A DNA stretch of 64,000 nucleotides from Rhinopomastus cyanomelas (GCA_013400115.1 VXBP01009458.1:1-64000); one strand, 5' to 3'; numbered from the stretch's first letter, positions 12,642 through 24,716 are shown. The notes: generated from the letters alone by a model not told the origin. A program made the numbers and translations.

Positions 12642-13445
12642 ACAGAATCACAGAACATCAGGGATTGGAAGGCACCTTGAAAGATCATCCACTTCAATCC
12701 CCCTGCCATAGTAGGATTCCCTAGATCAAGTCACACAGGAACATGACCAAGTTTTAAAGGTCTCCAGAGAAGGAGACTCCACAATCCACCTCAGGCAGCC
12801 CCTTCCAGTGCTCTCTCACCCTCAGTGGGAAGAAGTTTCTTCTCAGATTGGTGTGGAACCTCCTCTGTTCCAGCTCACACCTGCTGCCCCTTGTCCTATG
12901 ATTGGATGCCACTGAGCAGAGCCTGGTTCATTCCTCCTGACACCCACCCTCTCCATATATATCAACATTAATGGGGTCACCCCTCAGTCTCCTTTTTTCC
13001 AAGCCACTCCCTTTATCATCTCTGTGGCTCTGTGCTGGATTCTTTCAAGGAGCTCTGTGTCCTTCTGGAACTGAGGGGCCCAGAACTGGACACAAGATTC
13101 CAGATGTGGTCTCACTGGGGCAGAGTAAAGGGGGAGGAGCATCTCTCTCCATCTAATCCACCCCAGGATGCCACTGGCCTTCTTTGCCACAAGGGCCCAT
13201 TGCTGGCTCATGGTCATCCTGCTGTCCACCAGGATCCCCAGATCCTTTTGTCCTATGCTGCTCTCCCACAGGTCAGTTCCCAACCTATACTGGTACTTGG
13301 GGTTGTTCTTGCCCAGATGCCAGACTCTGCATCTGGGCAAGAACATCTGAACTATAACACCTTGTTATAGTTCACTACATGTCTCCCTGCCCAGCTCTCC
13401 AGCCTGTCCATGTCACACTGAATGGCAGCACAGCCTGCTAGTGTT
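12642..13445 (-). repeat. CR1 LINE 3' fragment with part of ORF2
   Basis: Antisense CR1 with the 3'UTR tail at 12642 and a minus-strand open stretch (12984-13346) encoding the end of the CR1 reverse-transcriptase ORF (LYSAPVRPHLESCVQFWAPQ, LLERIQHRATEMIKG). Upstream of the ORF a 16-bp inverted repeat marks a rearranged 5' junction, followed by another CR1 piece (13373-13445). Confidence 0.9.
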
Positions 13446-13465
13446 TCATTTTGCAAGAGCCCTCT

Positions 13466-13580
13466 CTTCCTGTGTGACTTGGTTTAGGTGATCCTGCTGT
13501 TGCAGGCGGATTGGACTAGATGATCTTTCGAGGTCCCTTCCGATCCGTAATGATTCTATGATTCTATGATTCTATGATTC
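13466..13580 (+). repeat. CR1 LINE 3' tail
   Basis: Sense tail: GTGTGACTTGGTTTAGGTGATC, ATTGGACTAGATGATCTTTCG and four ATTCTATG units at the end. It is opposite in orientation to its left neighbour. Confidence 0.9.
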
Positions 13581-13761
13581 ATTCACAAGAAAACTGGAGA
13601 CACTTCATTGAGTGCCAATAGCTGAAAATCCTCTTTGGATTTTCAAGGGCTGTGGTCTGGCTCAGAGACTGAGAGCCAAGGAAACACGAATGACTTCATT
13701 TTGCCATTCCCTCTCAGTGATTAGTTAATATGTCAACCCCACACTGCCTGCCTAGAGGAGT

Positions 13762-13778
13762 CACACACACACACACAC
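13762..13778. repeat. (CA)n microsatellite
   Basis: Eight CA dinucleotides in a row, interrupted by nothing. Confidence 0.9.
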
Positions 13779-15548
13779 TTGTTCCTTTACAGCAGGGCTG
13801 TCAGAGCAATCCAGGGAACCGCATGGGCAAGGCTTTGTGCTGGCAAGCTCTGCTGCAGCACTAGCACTAAATCCACCAGACGCTTTTCCCACATCTGGGA
13901 TTTTGCTTCTCCTTTGGGCGTTGCAAACCCTAAACTAGTTCTGAATAACATGAGCAACTGCAGCTCTTCAGGAACAATCTTCAGTGCCAGGGGAACGGGC
14001 AACAAACAGCTCCCAGCTCTCCAGATCAGATACCAAAGTTTCAAAACCTACTGCAAAGCTTTTCCAGCCCTTTTCAGTTGAGAATCCCTAAAAAAAGTAT
14101 CCGTGGACATGTGACACCCATAGTACAGACAGAAATTAATTTCTATTCGTTTGTCATGAAGTCCTAAGTTAAAAGAGCCAAGAGAAAGGTCTCCAAAGCG
14201 CAGCCTGAAAGCTGTTGGTCTGACGCGGTGCACAGGATGCAGTGGGTGCTGCCCTGTTACATGTCAGGATTAACTGACCTTGTAAGTTGGCCAAAACTGG
14301 CACAGCAAACTCTCTGTAACCTCTCTGCCATGTTTCAAACCCTGCACATGAAACTGCCTGTACGCCAGCAACAAGTCGGGCTGAAGGGAAGAAAAGGAGG
14401 GAAAGGATGTGGGGTTTGACTAGAAAATATGGCATTTCCAGACTATCAGTTCTCAGAGTTTTGCTCCATAAATCTATTAACCCTTGCCTGCCTCTCATCA
14501 CTCTTTAGATATGGGTTCAGTCTCTTCAGCATCTTCATTTCACTTCTCCTTTGTACTTCCTCTTTGTATCTCTCTCCCAGCATCTTTATTTTCACTCTTT
14601 CTCCAAAAGTTTCCCCCAAACCTTTGCTGATAACACTTTTTATAACCCATGATGATGACGATGCCTGATGCCAGCAGCTAGGATGCCTGACTGCAATACA
14701 AACACCTCTCTCAACAGCTTTAAATTATTTTTCTAATAGAGATATTCTCCCTAAATATTTTCTGATAGAGACATTCAGCCCGTCAGGGTATAAAAACACA
14801 CATATGGACCAGCCTCAGGCACCCTGAGGGAGAAGGGCAGTATCTAAAGGAGCACTCACTACGCACACAACCTTTCAGAGATGTGGTGATCAGCTCCGTT
14901 CTCAGTGACTGCCATGCTTTAGGTGTTAGACAGTTATGCTACACCATCCATAGGGAATGCAGACATAGGTTTTTCTAAATGTGCTTAGCATGTCAACATT
15001 TTACACATCAGCTTGTGATTGTTACCACTAAGGCTTGGGGAGAGAGGGGCCTCGGTATTAACTATTGAAAGCAGGGAGCCTAGTAATCACTATTGAAAGC
15101 AGATCTGCAGGGTATTTGTATTCTTTGTCATGAAAGATGTTTACTGTATTCAGCAGTTCGCTGATCACCCTATAGTGTCTGTTTCTTTTACATTCAAAAT
15201 TCATTAAACAAAGTTGTTGTGTCCTTTTCTTTTTTTTTTTAACAAAAAAATGTCAGCACCGCTTCATTCACATCAGTCTAGCTGACGGTGCGTTTGACCA
15301 GCACTTTCAGCCCATCGAGCTTTGTTCCTTTTCATTTTCTAAACCAAAATGACAGTTAAAAAAGAATGTTTTTAGAGAAGGGGCACTTTATGCCGTCCTG
15401 TTTCTTCACTGGACTCAGCCAGGAAAACCAGTGTATTTCTAGAAACAGCTAAGAGCTGTGCTCCCCAACAAAGACACCTGCTACAGGAAAGCAGTAAGGC
15501 TGTGAGTGGCTCCAAAAGCAACTACAAATACACTTCAGTTCTTTGAGG

Positions 15549-16345
15549 GTCCAGTTCTGGGCCCCTCAGTTCGAGAAGGACACAGAACTGCTGGAGAGAG
15601 TTCAGTGCAGAGCTGCAAAGATGATGAAGGGAGTAGAACACCTCACTTATAAGGAGAGGCTGAGGGAGCTGGGTCTCGAAGCTTGGAGAAGAGGAGACCG
15701 AAAGGTGACCTCATTAATGTCTATAAATATGTGAAGGGTGAGCATCATAAGGATGGAGCCAGGCTCTTCTCACTGGCATCTAGTGATAAGATGAGGGGCA
15801 ATGAGTGTCAGCTGAAACACAGGAGGTTCCACATCAATCTGAGAAGGAACTTCTTCACAGTGAGAGTGACAGAGCACTGGAAGGAGCTGCCTGAGGGGGG
15901 TTGTGGAGTCTCCTTCTCNCAAAGATGATGAAGGGAGTAGAACACCTCACTTATAAGGAGAGGCTGAGGGAGCTGGGTCTCGAAGCTTGGAGAAGAGGAG
16001 ACCGAAAGGTGACCTCATTAATGTCTATAAATATGTGAAGGGTGAGCATCATAAGGATGGAGCCAGGCTCTTCTCACTGGCATCTAGTGATAAGATGAGG
16101 GGCAATGAGTGTCAGCTGAAACACAGGAGGTTCCACATCAATCTGAGAAGGAACTTCTTCACAGTGAGGGTGACAGAGCACTGGAAGGAGCTGCCTGAGG
16201 GGGGTTGTGGAGTCTCCTTCTCTAGAGATGTTTAAAACCTGCCCGGCCATGTTCCTGTGCAACTTGGTCTAGGTGATCCTGCTGTGGTGGGGGATTGGAG
16301 TGGATGATCTTTCCCTTCCAATCTCTAATGTTCTGTGATTCTGTG
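15549..16345 (+). repeat. CR1 LINE fragment carrying a 303-bp direct duplication around an N
   Basis: Sense CR1 from CCAGTTCTGGGCCCCTCAGT to GTTCTGTGATTCTGTGG. Bases 15616-15918 recur at 15920-16222 with a single difference seen (GAGAGTGAC versus GAGGGTGAC); the only N of the window (15919) separates them. Both halves encode the same C-terminal CR1 ORF2 piece. Confidence 0.92.
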
Positions 16346-18139
16346 GTATTGAAACACATTTAATGCAAATTCTCCACAATGCAAATTGGGTGATTTACTC
16401 TTAGCCCTATCCCAGCTTGGAAAAGGGTGTATCTGGGAATATTAATGTATGAACGATGTGCCATTCACCAAGCCAAAAGGGAAAATAAGTGGAAGACCTT
16501 TCCCTCACACTTTCCTTGGTATTTCACTGTGGGGCAGGGATTTTGGGGGCTGATCTTTCTATTACACTAAGAAAATAAGATCCTGAAAGTGATGCAGGGA
16601 CTCATCCAAACAAGAACAAACAAAGAAGACAGGAATGAGAATACATTTCAGTGTAAAAACCTATTTGGCAATGCCGTTACACGCTTTTCCCCTCAAAAAA
16701 GTCCAACTCTCCAGCTCCAAGGGTCTTTAGAAATCCTGTGTCTTCAATGTTCATTTTTAGGTGAATGAATTCTGTTGAGATTTACAGTCTCACTTCAACC
16801 TTCATTATACAAATATGACTCTATATCCCACATTGATTATTATACAGAAAGGATAGATATAGTCTGTTTCATCTAAAAGTGGGAAAACAGAGAATAATCT
16901 CTGAGATATGAACTGGGACAGGAGATAAGCAGCGTTCTACAAGCAGACTAATCCCTGTGAAGTTTGCTAAACACACAGCAGTACTGCTGACAGATCCATG
17001 TGAAAGCACATGTCCCTGCCATACATTATATCACAGATTCATAGATCTTACTGACATAGATTCACTCTGGTTATAAATTGGGTGCTTACTATTTTCCCAG
17101 CACGTCAGCAGCCTCCTGTCAAAGCCCAGAGTAAGGACAAAGACACTCCTACTGGGCAAACAAGACAAGAAAATTGGTTTAAAATGAAGGATTTCACAGT
17201 AGGAAGGAACATGGTCACAAAAGGATCAAGTGCTGTCTCCTAGCATGAAGGTCCTGCTGTAGAGTGGGTAAGGAGACAAGCTGCAGAACTGAGAGACCAG
17301 TAGAAAATGATGAGCAGGTCAGTTAAAGGGCAGAAAATAACCCAATTAGATGTGAACAAGAAAGCTGGACTATGTTTCCTTAGTTCTGAAAAAGGACCAT
17401 GTAAATGGCTAGTAGCCTACTACATCAGGCAAAGCAGCGAGTGCCCAGCTGTCTGTGGAACAGAATGAGAGGTTGGTGCTGAGCTACGGTGAGCTGCTGC
17501 TCCTAAAGGCCTCTTGTATTTTAAATGGTTTCTTTACTTTTCATGATATTTAGGGTGATATGATGAATTTAAGATAAAGATTGCTAGCCAAGGCTGCAGA
17601 GCTCAGTCTCAGACCCCACAGTCTGTCTCCTCTTGGCAAGTGTAAGCCCATGCAAAAAGTGGCAGCAGGGAAGCCACAAAGCTGAAGCTGCAGAGTCCTT
17701 ACAAGTGGGGTGAAAAGACTCGTCTACACAAAAATGGGAAAGAGCAGAAGATCCAGCACCCATCTGTTTTATCCCTGTGTATTTGTCAGGGCAGCAGTGG
17801 GTGTCAGCCATCATATCAATGACATTCATATCAGAGACCTATTTAGCAGAGTGTGACTTAGAGCGATGGGCCACCTTCAGCACAAGGGAAGGTGTGCTTC
17901 TTCAGCCAGAAGAGGAGCTGACCTACTGTCACAAGAGCTCTGCCTAAGTAACATTCACTAACTAGCAACTTAACTAACCTGTAACTTCACTAACCTGTAA
18001 CTACGCTAATTGGCAACACAAGAGCATCTCTCCCAGTTTGTCTCCAAAGCAACTTATCTCCCTGACCTGCTGGTCGTGAGCTGTTGGAGAGGGTTTGCAC
18101 CGTGGTGGGCAGGAGGAAGAGGGCTGAGAGGGGGGTAGC

Positions 18140-18235
18140 GGGGCCGGTCTTGGGGACACCCCGCCCCACCGGGGCGGGACAAGCGGCCAGCCTCGCTCCG
18201 AGGCAGCTAAAAGCGGGCGGCAGGGCCAGGGAGCA
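18140..18235 (+). promoter_or_regulatory. Promoter of the 5' ASL/delta-crystallin gene
   Basis: GC-rich segment homologous to that in front of the second copy (28300-28390). It has a GC-box palindrome (CCCGCCCC..GGGGCGGG, about 18159-18178) and a TATA-like CTAAAAG at 18207-18213, about 55 bp before the first donor splice site at 18269/18270. Transcription probably starts near 18235 (inference from TATA spacing). Confidence 0.6.
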
Positions 18236-18417
18236 GTGAGCGGGCGGCAGGGGCTGAGCTGCAGAGCAGGTGAGCGGGGACCGCAGCTGCCGAGGGCACC
18301 AGGCGGGTGCAGGGGGTTGGGACCAGGACCCAGGATCGGGCTGAGCCTCACATCGCTCTTCCACAGGTTGCACCAGTTGCTGACATCGTTGCACACACAG
18401 GCAAAACGTCGTCGGAA

Positions 18418-21400
18418 ATGGCAGCCGAGGTGAGGGGAAACTTTGCTGCTCCGGCAGGTGGTTGGGGGTCTCTGGCTGGGCTCTGGGATACCTCCAGCAC
18501 TGCAGCTGCTGCTGCCGTCGAGGACTTCTCCCTAAACGATTTGTTTTATCGAGTTTTAAATGGAGAAAGGGGCAGCAATTTGCTGCGATATTTCTGACAA
18601 CCCACCTCTGACGCTGGTGAAACCCACCAGTAGTGAAGATGCTCTTGGGTGCCTCGAAATGCCATGCGGTAGCTCCTCCCCATCTAAGCACTGGGATCCC
18701 AGCACCGGCCTTGCTCTCTCCATCCCCTCTGGGATGAGACTGGTGGGGAAAGGGCTGCAGGGAACCGGTCCCGTTCCCGCTGTCCATGGTAGCTACCGGA
18801 ATCCCGTTCTACGCTGCCTCGGAGACCTGGTGGTGGCAGTTTGGAGCCGTGGGGCTTTTTTTCCTGTGCTTTTTACCCATAACATTGGCAAACCTGAAAG
18901 GCACCCAGTTGTTCTGCAGCCTTAACCAGTTTTATGGCCATTTTCTGCCACAGCTGTGGGACAGCACTGAAAAACCATCCCGAGTATGTGCTCAGTTTTA
19001 ACTTGGATAAAGAGGGGGGTGGACATTAACTGGTTTTTAGGAAATATATTGGTGAGATTAATGAACGAATGTGCTTCTTAACTTTATTACCTCCAGGGGG
19101 ATAAAATGATGGCAGGAAGATTTGTTGGAAGTACAGATCCAGTCATGGAGATGCTCAGTGCTTCCATTAGCTTTGATCAGAGACTGGCCGAGGTTGATAT
19201 CCAGGGGAGCATGGCTTATGCCAAAGCCTTGGAGAAGGCTGGAATCCTGACTAAAACTGAGCTGGAGAAGATCCTGAGTGGCCTGGAAAAGGTACTTATT
19301 TCCTTCAAAAATTGGTATCTGTGCTGGAATCACTGGCTGCTTCTCTGACAGTACCTTCGGCAGCTTCCCTGAGATGCCCTTTGGTAATCTTGGAGACTTT
19401 CTGGGCACTTGGGATCCCTTAGAATGTGGCTGCCCGAGTTAGCAGAAGGCAATGCAGAGTTTGGCATAAGGATGAGGAGAAGCCCACAGCTAAACACTTC
19501 TAAAAAATACTCATTCTTGCTGCTCACCCACCACGAACCACAGAGTGTCTGCACAGTGCTTGTACAAGAGAATCTTTATGGACAGAGCTACAGCCACCGT
19601 GGACATTTTGCTGTGCTGCTTAAATCCTCCTGTAGCTAGAAGGGCACAGGACCCTCATGGGCAGAGGGATGAATCCCAGCAAGAGCAGGAGAGACTTTCT
19701 GGCCATAGGCAACAGCCAGCCTTGGCCTGAAAGAACAGGAGTGACAGAGCTCTGATTTCCTCTGGGGTGGCAGAAGTTGGTAGTTGCTGGGGACACTCAC
19801 AGCCCCCACAGAAGCTGCTGACTGGTTTTTCTGATGGTATTTGCAGATCTCTGAGGAATGGTCTAAAGGAGCCTTTGTGGTGACCCAGGGTGATGAGGAT
19901 ATCCACACTGCCAACGAACGCAGACTGAAGGTTTGGCTCTTCTAACCTTTTGCTCCCACTGCCCTGTAGCTACATCTGCCTGACATGAAGTGCAGGTGCC
20001 TTGACTCCGCTGTGAAATTCCTTGTGGCCCTGAAACCCCAGTGCACAGCCAAGTGTCTCCAAGACAGCTTTTGTGGAAGAGGCACTGTGCAAGCATTGAA
20101 CCCAAACCTGCCCTTCCCCAGAAGAGAGCCCCTGGCTACTCATAGGATTCAAGAGCTGAGTCCCTTCCAGGCAGGCTGAAGGTCTGCTCGAGTGGAGTCT
20201 CCTGCTTGGAATTCAGAGACACTGACAGAAATCCTCCTGTTGTCCTCAGGAGCTGATTGGAGATGTGGCTGGAAAGCTGCACACAGGAAGAAGCAGGAAT
20301 GATCAGGTTTGTACAAAATATTACCTTATCCCCTTTGTACTCCTCTTCAACCCTTCAGAGGAGACTTCAGACCACAATGACCATTGGACCATTCAATGAA
20401 GAGCAAGAACGTTCCTCCCCATCATACAGAACAAGCAGGAGTTTACTTCACAGAAGTGGCCAGTCACTAAGTACATCACATTCTGCTTTCACTCACTGTG
20501 GCCAATCTCACACAGGTTGTGACTGATTTGAGGATGTTCATGAAGAATTCCCTCTCTGTCATCTCCACTCACCTCCTGCAGCTCATCAAGACCCTGGTGG
20601 AACGCGCTGCCATGTAAGTCCTTCTCCACATCTACAGCCTTGGCCTTGTTCAGACAGGAGACATCAAGACTTCTTCTTTGACAGGTACCAGTGAGGGCGG
20701 CAGCAGGCTGTCATGGGAAGGAAGATACAGCCAAGCAGTGTGTGGTAGCACAGGGAAGGACAGTAGTCCCTCTTTTTTCACGGTTCCATGCTCTGGGCAA
20801 TCTTTGCCTGCTGAAGAGGGATTGCAGTGCCAGGCAATTTTCCAGGGAGGCCTAGGGCAGACTGCAAGATTGGGAGATCTAAACCCAACGCGCTTAGGCT
20901 GAGAACTGCAGGGAGTGGAAGAGATAGACCAGGTTCAGCAGAACAGTGGCTAAAGAAGTTCTTGCTGTGACCCTGCTAGAAAGCCCTGGAGTGTACCTGC
21001 AACTGCCCTCTGCGCTGACAGCTGCTGCTCACCTCTTTCTCTGCTTTCACTCACAGAGAAATCGATGTTATCATGCCTGGCTTCACTCACCTGCAGAAAG
21101 CTCAGCCCATCAGATGGAGCCAGTTCTTGCTCAGGTAACCACCCTTCACACTAGTCTGGGGAAGGCCTTCTCCAAACTTGGTATCTGCTAGGCTGGAGCC
21201 TACAGGTACACCATCCCCTGAAGGGGCAGCTGAGGTTTGTTACAAACCAGAGACAGGAACTCCCCATGCTTCTATGTGGCTCTGGCCAACTCATGCACTG
21301 AACACAGAGTGGAGGTCACTTCCCTGTATGCTCCATCCTTTAGCCACTCATACCTCTTGGGTTGTGTGTCATCTCCTGACTTGATGTGCTTCATCTCTGA

Positions 21401-24400
21401 TGTCCTTTCCTAGCCATGCTGTTGCTCTGACCCGTGATTCTGAGCGCCTGGTAGAGATAAAGAAGAGGATCAATGTCTTGCCTTTGGGAAGGTAACGTTT
21501 ACTGACACGTGTTTTGCTTTGCCTTACCTGCTCAGCTTCAGTTGGAATGTGCAGACTATCTTGTATGAATTTTCCTTCTCTCTCCTGACAGCGGTGCTCT
21601 GGCGGGCAACCCGGTGGAAATTGATAGAGAGCTTCTGCGCAGTGGTAAATATCTCCTAATGATTGAGTGGCACAGAACTGCTTAACACTTAGGAGGAACA
21701 GAAGCACTGATACATGGCTCCAAGTAACACTGTAAGGCATGATGCTGGAGCCAAAGCATTAGTTTCACCTGCATGCTGGAGCAACCTGCTACATTCAAGC
21801 TCCACATATGCCTGCCTGACCTCCTCTGTCCATCCCCTTCCTTACAGAGCTGGACTTTGCTTCCGTCAGCTTGAACAGCATGGATGCTGTCAGCGAGAGA
21901 GACTTTGTGGGTAAGCACAGCTCCATCACTTCTTCCCAACACTAATTTAGAAGCAGCCTTCTGAGACCTTCCCAATTCACCTCCTTTAATAAGGAGCCTG
22001 AAATCCCTCCCTAGGAAGTAACCCTCAAGCTCTAGTTGGAGCTCCCTGGGTTGCCAAGCAAAGCAGCAGCTTTTTCACCTCCTGATTTCCTGCCTTCTCT
22101 GCAGTGGAATTCCTCTCTGTTGCCACCCTGCTGATGATCCACCTGAGCAAGATGGCTGAAGATCTCATCATCTACAGCACCAGCGAGTTTGGATTTCTAA
22201 CTCTGTCTGATACCTACTGGTAGGTTCCCAGTCTCAGAGGGGGAAGTCTCCTCATCTGTATCCTCTTGAAAGAATGGTTGGGGTCTTCCTGTTGCACAAG
22301 GCTGACCCAGCATTCAAAGCTGGCAGAAAGACAGCCTAGGGGACAATATTCCTTAGCAGCAGTCCCTTATTTCTGATTCTGGTAACTTAGCCAAGTCTGC
22401 ATTCAGTAGACACCCCTACCAGCAACTACTGGCAGAGAGAACTTCCTCCTCTCTTGGGAACAGCTGCCAAAGCCCTTCCTCGACCAGCTGGAACTGCAAC
22501 CCTAACAGACCCCTTGTCTGTCATGGTAGCACAAGCACAGCCCTCCCCTCTCTGTAACACTTGAACTGACCCATTGAAACCAATTTAATAGCGACCTGGA
22601 GGGAAGATTCCTTGTTCCTTCCTCTTGGAGAAATGGCACTTCATAGTAGAAAGGGGACTGCAAAGCCCAAAGACCTGTGTGCCACTTTTGGAGGGCTGGG
22701 CCAGTAACTGCATGACCTGAGTCTACAGGAACTGGGGTCTTGCTCACCATTACACTCCTCACACCTTCCTTTCAGCACTGGAAGCAGCCTGATGCCTCAG
22801 AAGAAGAATCCTGATAGCCTGGAGCTGATCCGCAGCAAAGCTGGACGAGTGTTTGGACGGGTGAGCCTGATACAATCAGAAAAGGGATGGAGAAACTGCT
22901 CCTATCAGGGCCATGTGCTGCTTCTCTTCCCACAACTAACTGCCTCGTCTGCTTCTCTCTGCAGTTGGCTGCTATTCTCATGGTTCTCAAAGGGCTGCCA
23001 AGCACCTACAACAAGGACCTGCAGGTAAGACACATATTAGTTTTCACTAACTTGCAGACACAGACACCTCCTTCTGTTCCTGAGCACTCAGTCCTGCACA
23101 GACCCTGCTTGTGTGCAGGATGGCAGCAGGAAAGGGGCTGAGGCTGCAGTAGCCACCCCAGCCATAGCAGAGGCCCTTGATGCTCTGCTGGACAGGCTGC
23201 TCAGGCTGTTAGGCTGCACCAGTTGACTTACAGCACCTTCTGTCTCTGTTGTAATGCAGGAGGACAAGGAGGCTGTTTTTGATGTTGTGGACACCCTGAA
23301 TATTGTGCTCCAGGTTGCCACTGGAGTGATTTCTACCCTCCAGGTAAGCCTTCAGCCTCTTGCTGTTGAACAGGGTCAGGGTGCACACTCTGTGGGTAAC
23401 ACAGCTGAAACAGATTGGACTGGTCCTAAGATGCTGCTCATTACAGCCTCCATTGTCAGTTAACGTGTCCTCAAGTAGGAGATGATAACGTCTCAATCTG
23501 ACTTTCCTTCTGCAGATAAACAAGGAGAACATGGAGAAGGACCTGACGCCTGAGATCTTGTCTTCTGACCTGGCTCTCTACTTGGTTCATAAAGGAGTAA
23601 GTATCAGAGGGAGACTAGCAGCTCTCATTTCTTTTGGACACAGAATACTGCTCAGTGAGGGCCTGAGATAAGGCCTTCTGTTCTGTTCCCAGGTGAGGAG
23701 CAGTCTGGTTGAACAAACACGAGAGCTGGAAACTCACTCTTTACATGTATCCCAAGTAGTGGAACTGCCACCTGGTGGAGTTGATAGTAATTCACAGGTG
23801 GAGTTTGACCTCCTAATACCTGCCCTCTTATACCCCAGAAGACCCAGATTTAGATTGCATTGGCCTACGTGAAAACAAGCCAACCAAAACAAGAGACCAC
23901 ATCCATTCTGTTCCTTTGACAAACAACCCCGTTGCCTGGTCACTGACTTTAGCCACTGCTTCTCACTGCAGATGCCATTCCGACAAGCCCACGTTGCCTC
24001 TGGCAAGGCCGTCCACCTCGCTGAGTCTAAAGGCATCCCCATCAATAGTCTCACTCTGGATGACCTGAAGACCATCAGGTTTGTATGGCTGCTACTTTGC
24101 CATGACTTTCCTCAGCAGGGAGGTACCAGCATCCCTTCGGATGGGCCTACCTATGGTGCCCTTCCCCAAAGTGTCCCAAACTCCTGGAGGCCTGACTGTC
24201 AGTGTTGATACTGCTGGGCCTCAAAACACTGAAAGAGGACAACTTCACAACCATTCACCTCCAGCAGGGCATGGGCAGCAGCAGCTATTGGAGGGCACTG
24301 GAAGATACTCGTGCCTGGACCTGGAGGCATCAGTCCTCCTTCGTACAAGTGTGTCTCTGAACTCCCTTGGAGCTGACTCTTGGGTCGGACGCAACACCTA

Positions 24401-24716
24401 CTGTCAGGCACTACATGTGCAGAAGCAGGGCTGCAGGAGCCCTCTCCCCTTGCAAAAAGGCTCCATCTCTCCATTCCCTCCCCATCTCTGCAGGCAGGGA
24501 GCTTGTAAAGCCACACAACAGCTCCCAGTGCTCCCCACTGACACCTCTTCTCTTTGCTTCCCCAGTCCCCTGATTGGCAGCGATGTCTCCCAAGTCTTCA
24601 ACGTGGTCAATAGTGTGGAGCAGTACACAGCCATGGGTGGTACTGCCAAGAGCAGCGTGTCCACCCAGATCGAGCAGCTGAGGGAGCTGCTCAAGAGGCT
24701 GAAGGAACAAGCTTAG
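18418..24716 (+). CDS. ASL1: Argininosuccinate lyase / delta-crystallin, 5' copy (delta-1-type)
   Basis: Member of the fumarase/ASL superfamily. ASL splits argininosuccinate into arginine and fumarate as a cytosolic tetramer; in birds a duplicate is a major lens protein (delta-crystallin). Non-coding exon 1 ends at 18269; exon 2 is 18367-18429 (ATG 18418, MAAE). Further exons: 19097-19291, 19847-19930, 20250-20306, 20516-20613, 21057-21134, 21414-21491, 21592-21644, 21848-21910, 22105-22219, 22776-22860, 22965-23024, 23260-23343, 23516-23596, 23972-24078, 24566-24716. All introns are GT/AG and frames join to 466 codons, the size I recall for chicken delta-crystallin. The catalytic His (TH, residue 160) and the GSSLMPQKKN loop with Ser 281 are present. 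Oddities: KLWGGRF reads KMMAGRF (residues 7-13), Cys 278 replaces Ser, and VHKG replaces VRKG (His 379). By position it corresponds to chicken delta-1; the name rests on order and homology, not expression. Confidence 0.93.
19505..19535 (+). promoter_or_regulatory. Intron-3 lens-enhancer-like element, 5' copy (SOX core altered)
   Basis: Intron 3 carries a segment resembling the chicken delta-1 DC5 core enhancer (SOX2/PAX6 target; recalled as CATTGTTGTTGCTCACC-like). Here it reads CATTCTTG at 19512-19519, followed by CTGCTCACCCACC. The SOX heptamer CATTGTT is broken by one G-to-C change, while the matching site in the second gene is intact. Assignment as an enhancer is by similarity from memory. 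Confidence 0.5.

Larger units (their letters stand above)
12361..18139. other. Intergenic interval between tRNA/CRCP promoter and ASL1
   Basis: Contains the composite CR1 at 12642-13580, a short (CA)n at 13762-13778 and the duplicated CR1 at 15549-16345. The rest (13581-15548 and 16346-18139) shows no gene I can support. The last kilobase may hold upstream control elements of ASL1, but none is recognisable. Confidence 0.6.

Noticed and set aside
12984..13346. 120-codon minus-strand frame with protein-like sequence
   Set aside because: It is the C-terminal part of the CR1 LINE ORF2, not a host gene.
17990..18787. 265-codon minus-strand open frame
   Set aside because: Antisense to the ASL1 promoter and first exons; low-complexity Pro/Ala/Arg composition typical of GC-rich antisense frames.
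19655..19906. Minus-strand frames conserved between the two ASL copies (also at 31732-31983)
   Set aside because: Conservation reflects gene conversion of exon 4 and its introns; the frames are antisense shadows.
18418..24716. Possibility that the 5' ASL copy is a pseudogene because of its changed motifs
   Set aside because: All 16 coding-side splice borders are GT/AG, every exon has the same length as in the other copy, and the frame is open for 466 codons with the catalytic His and Ser kept.
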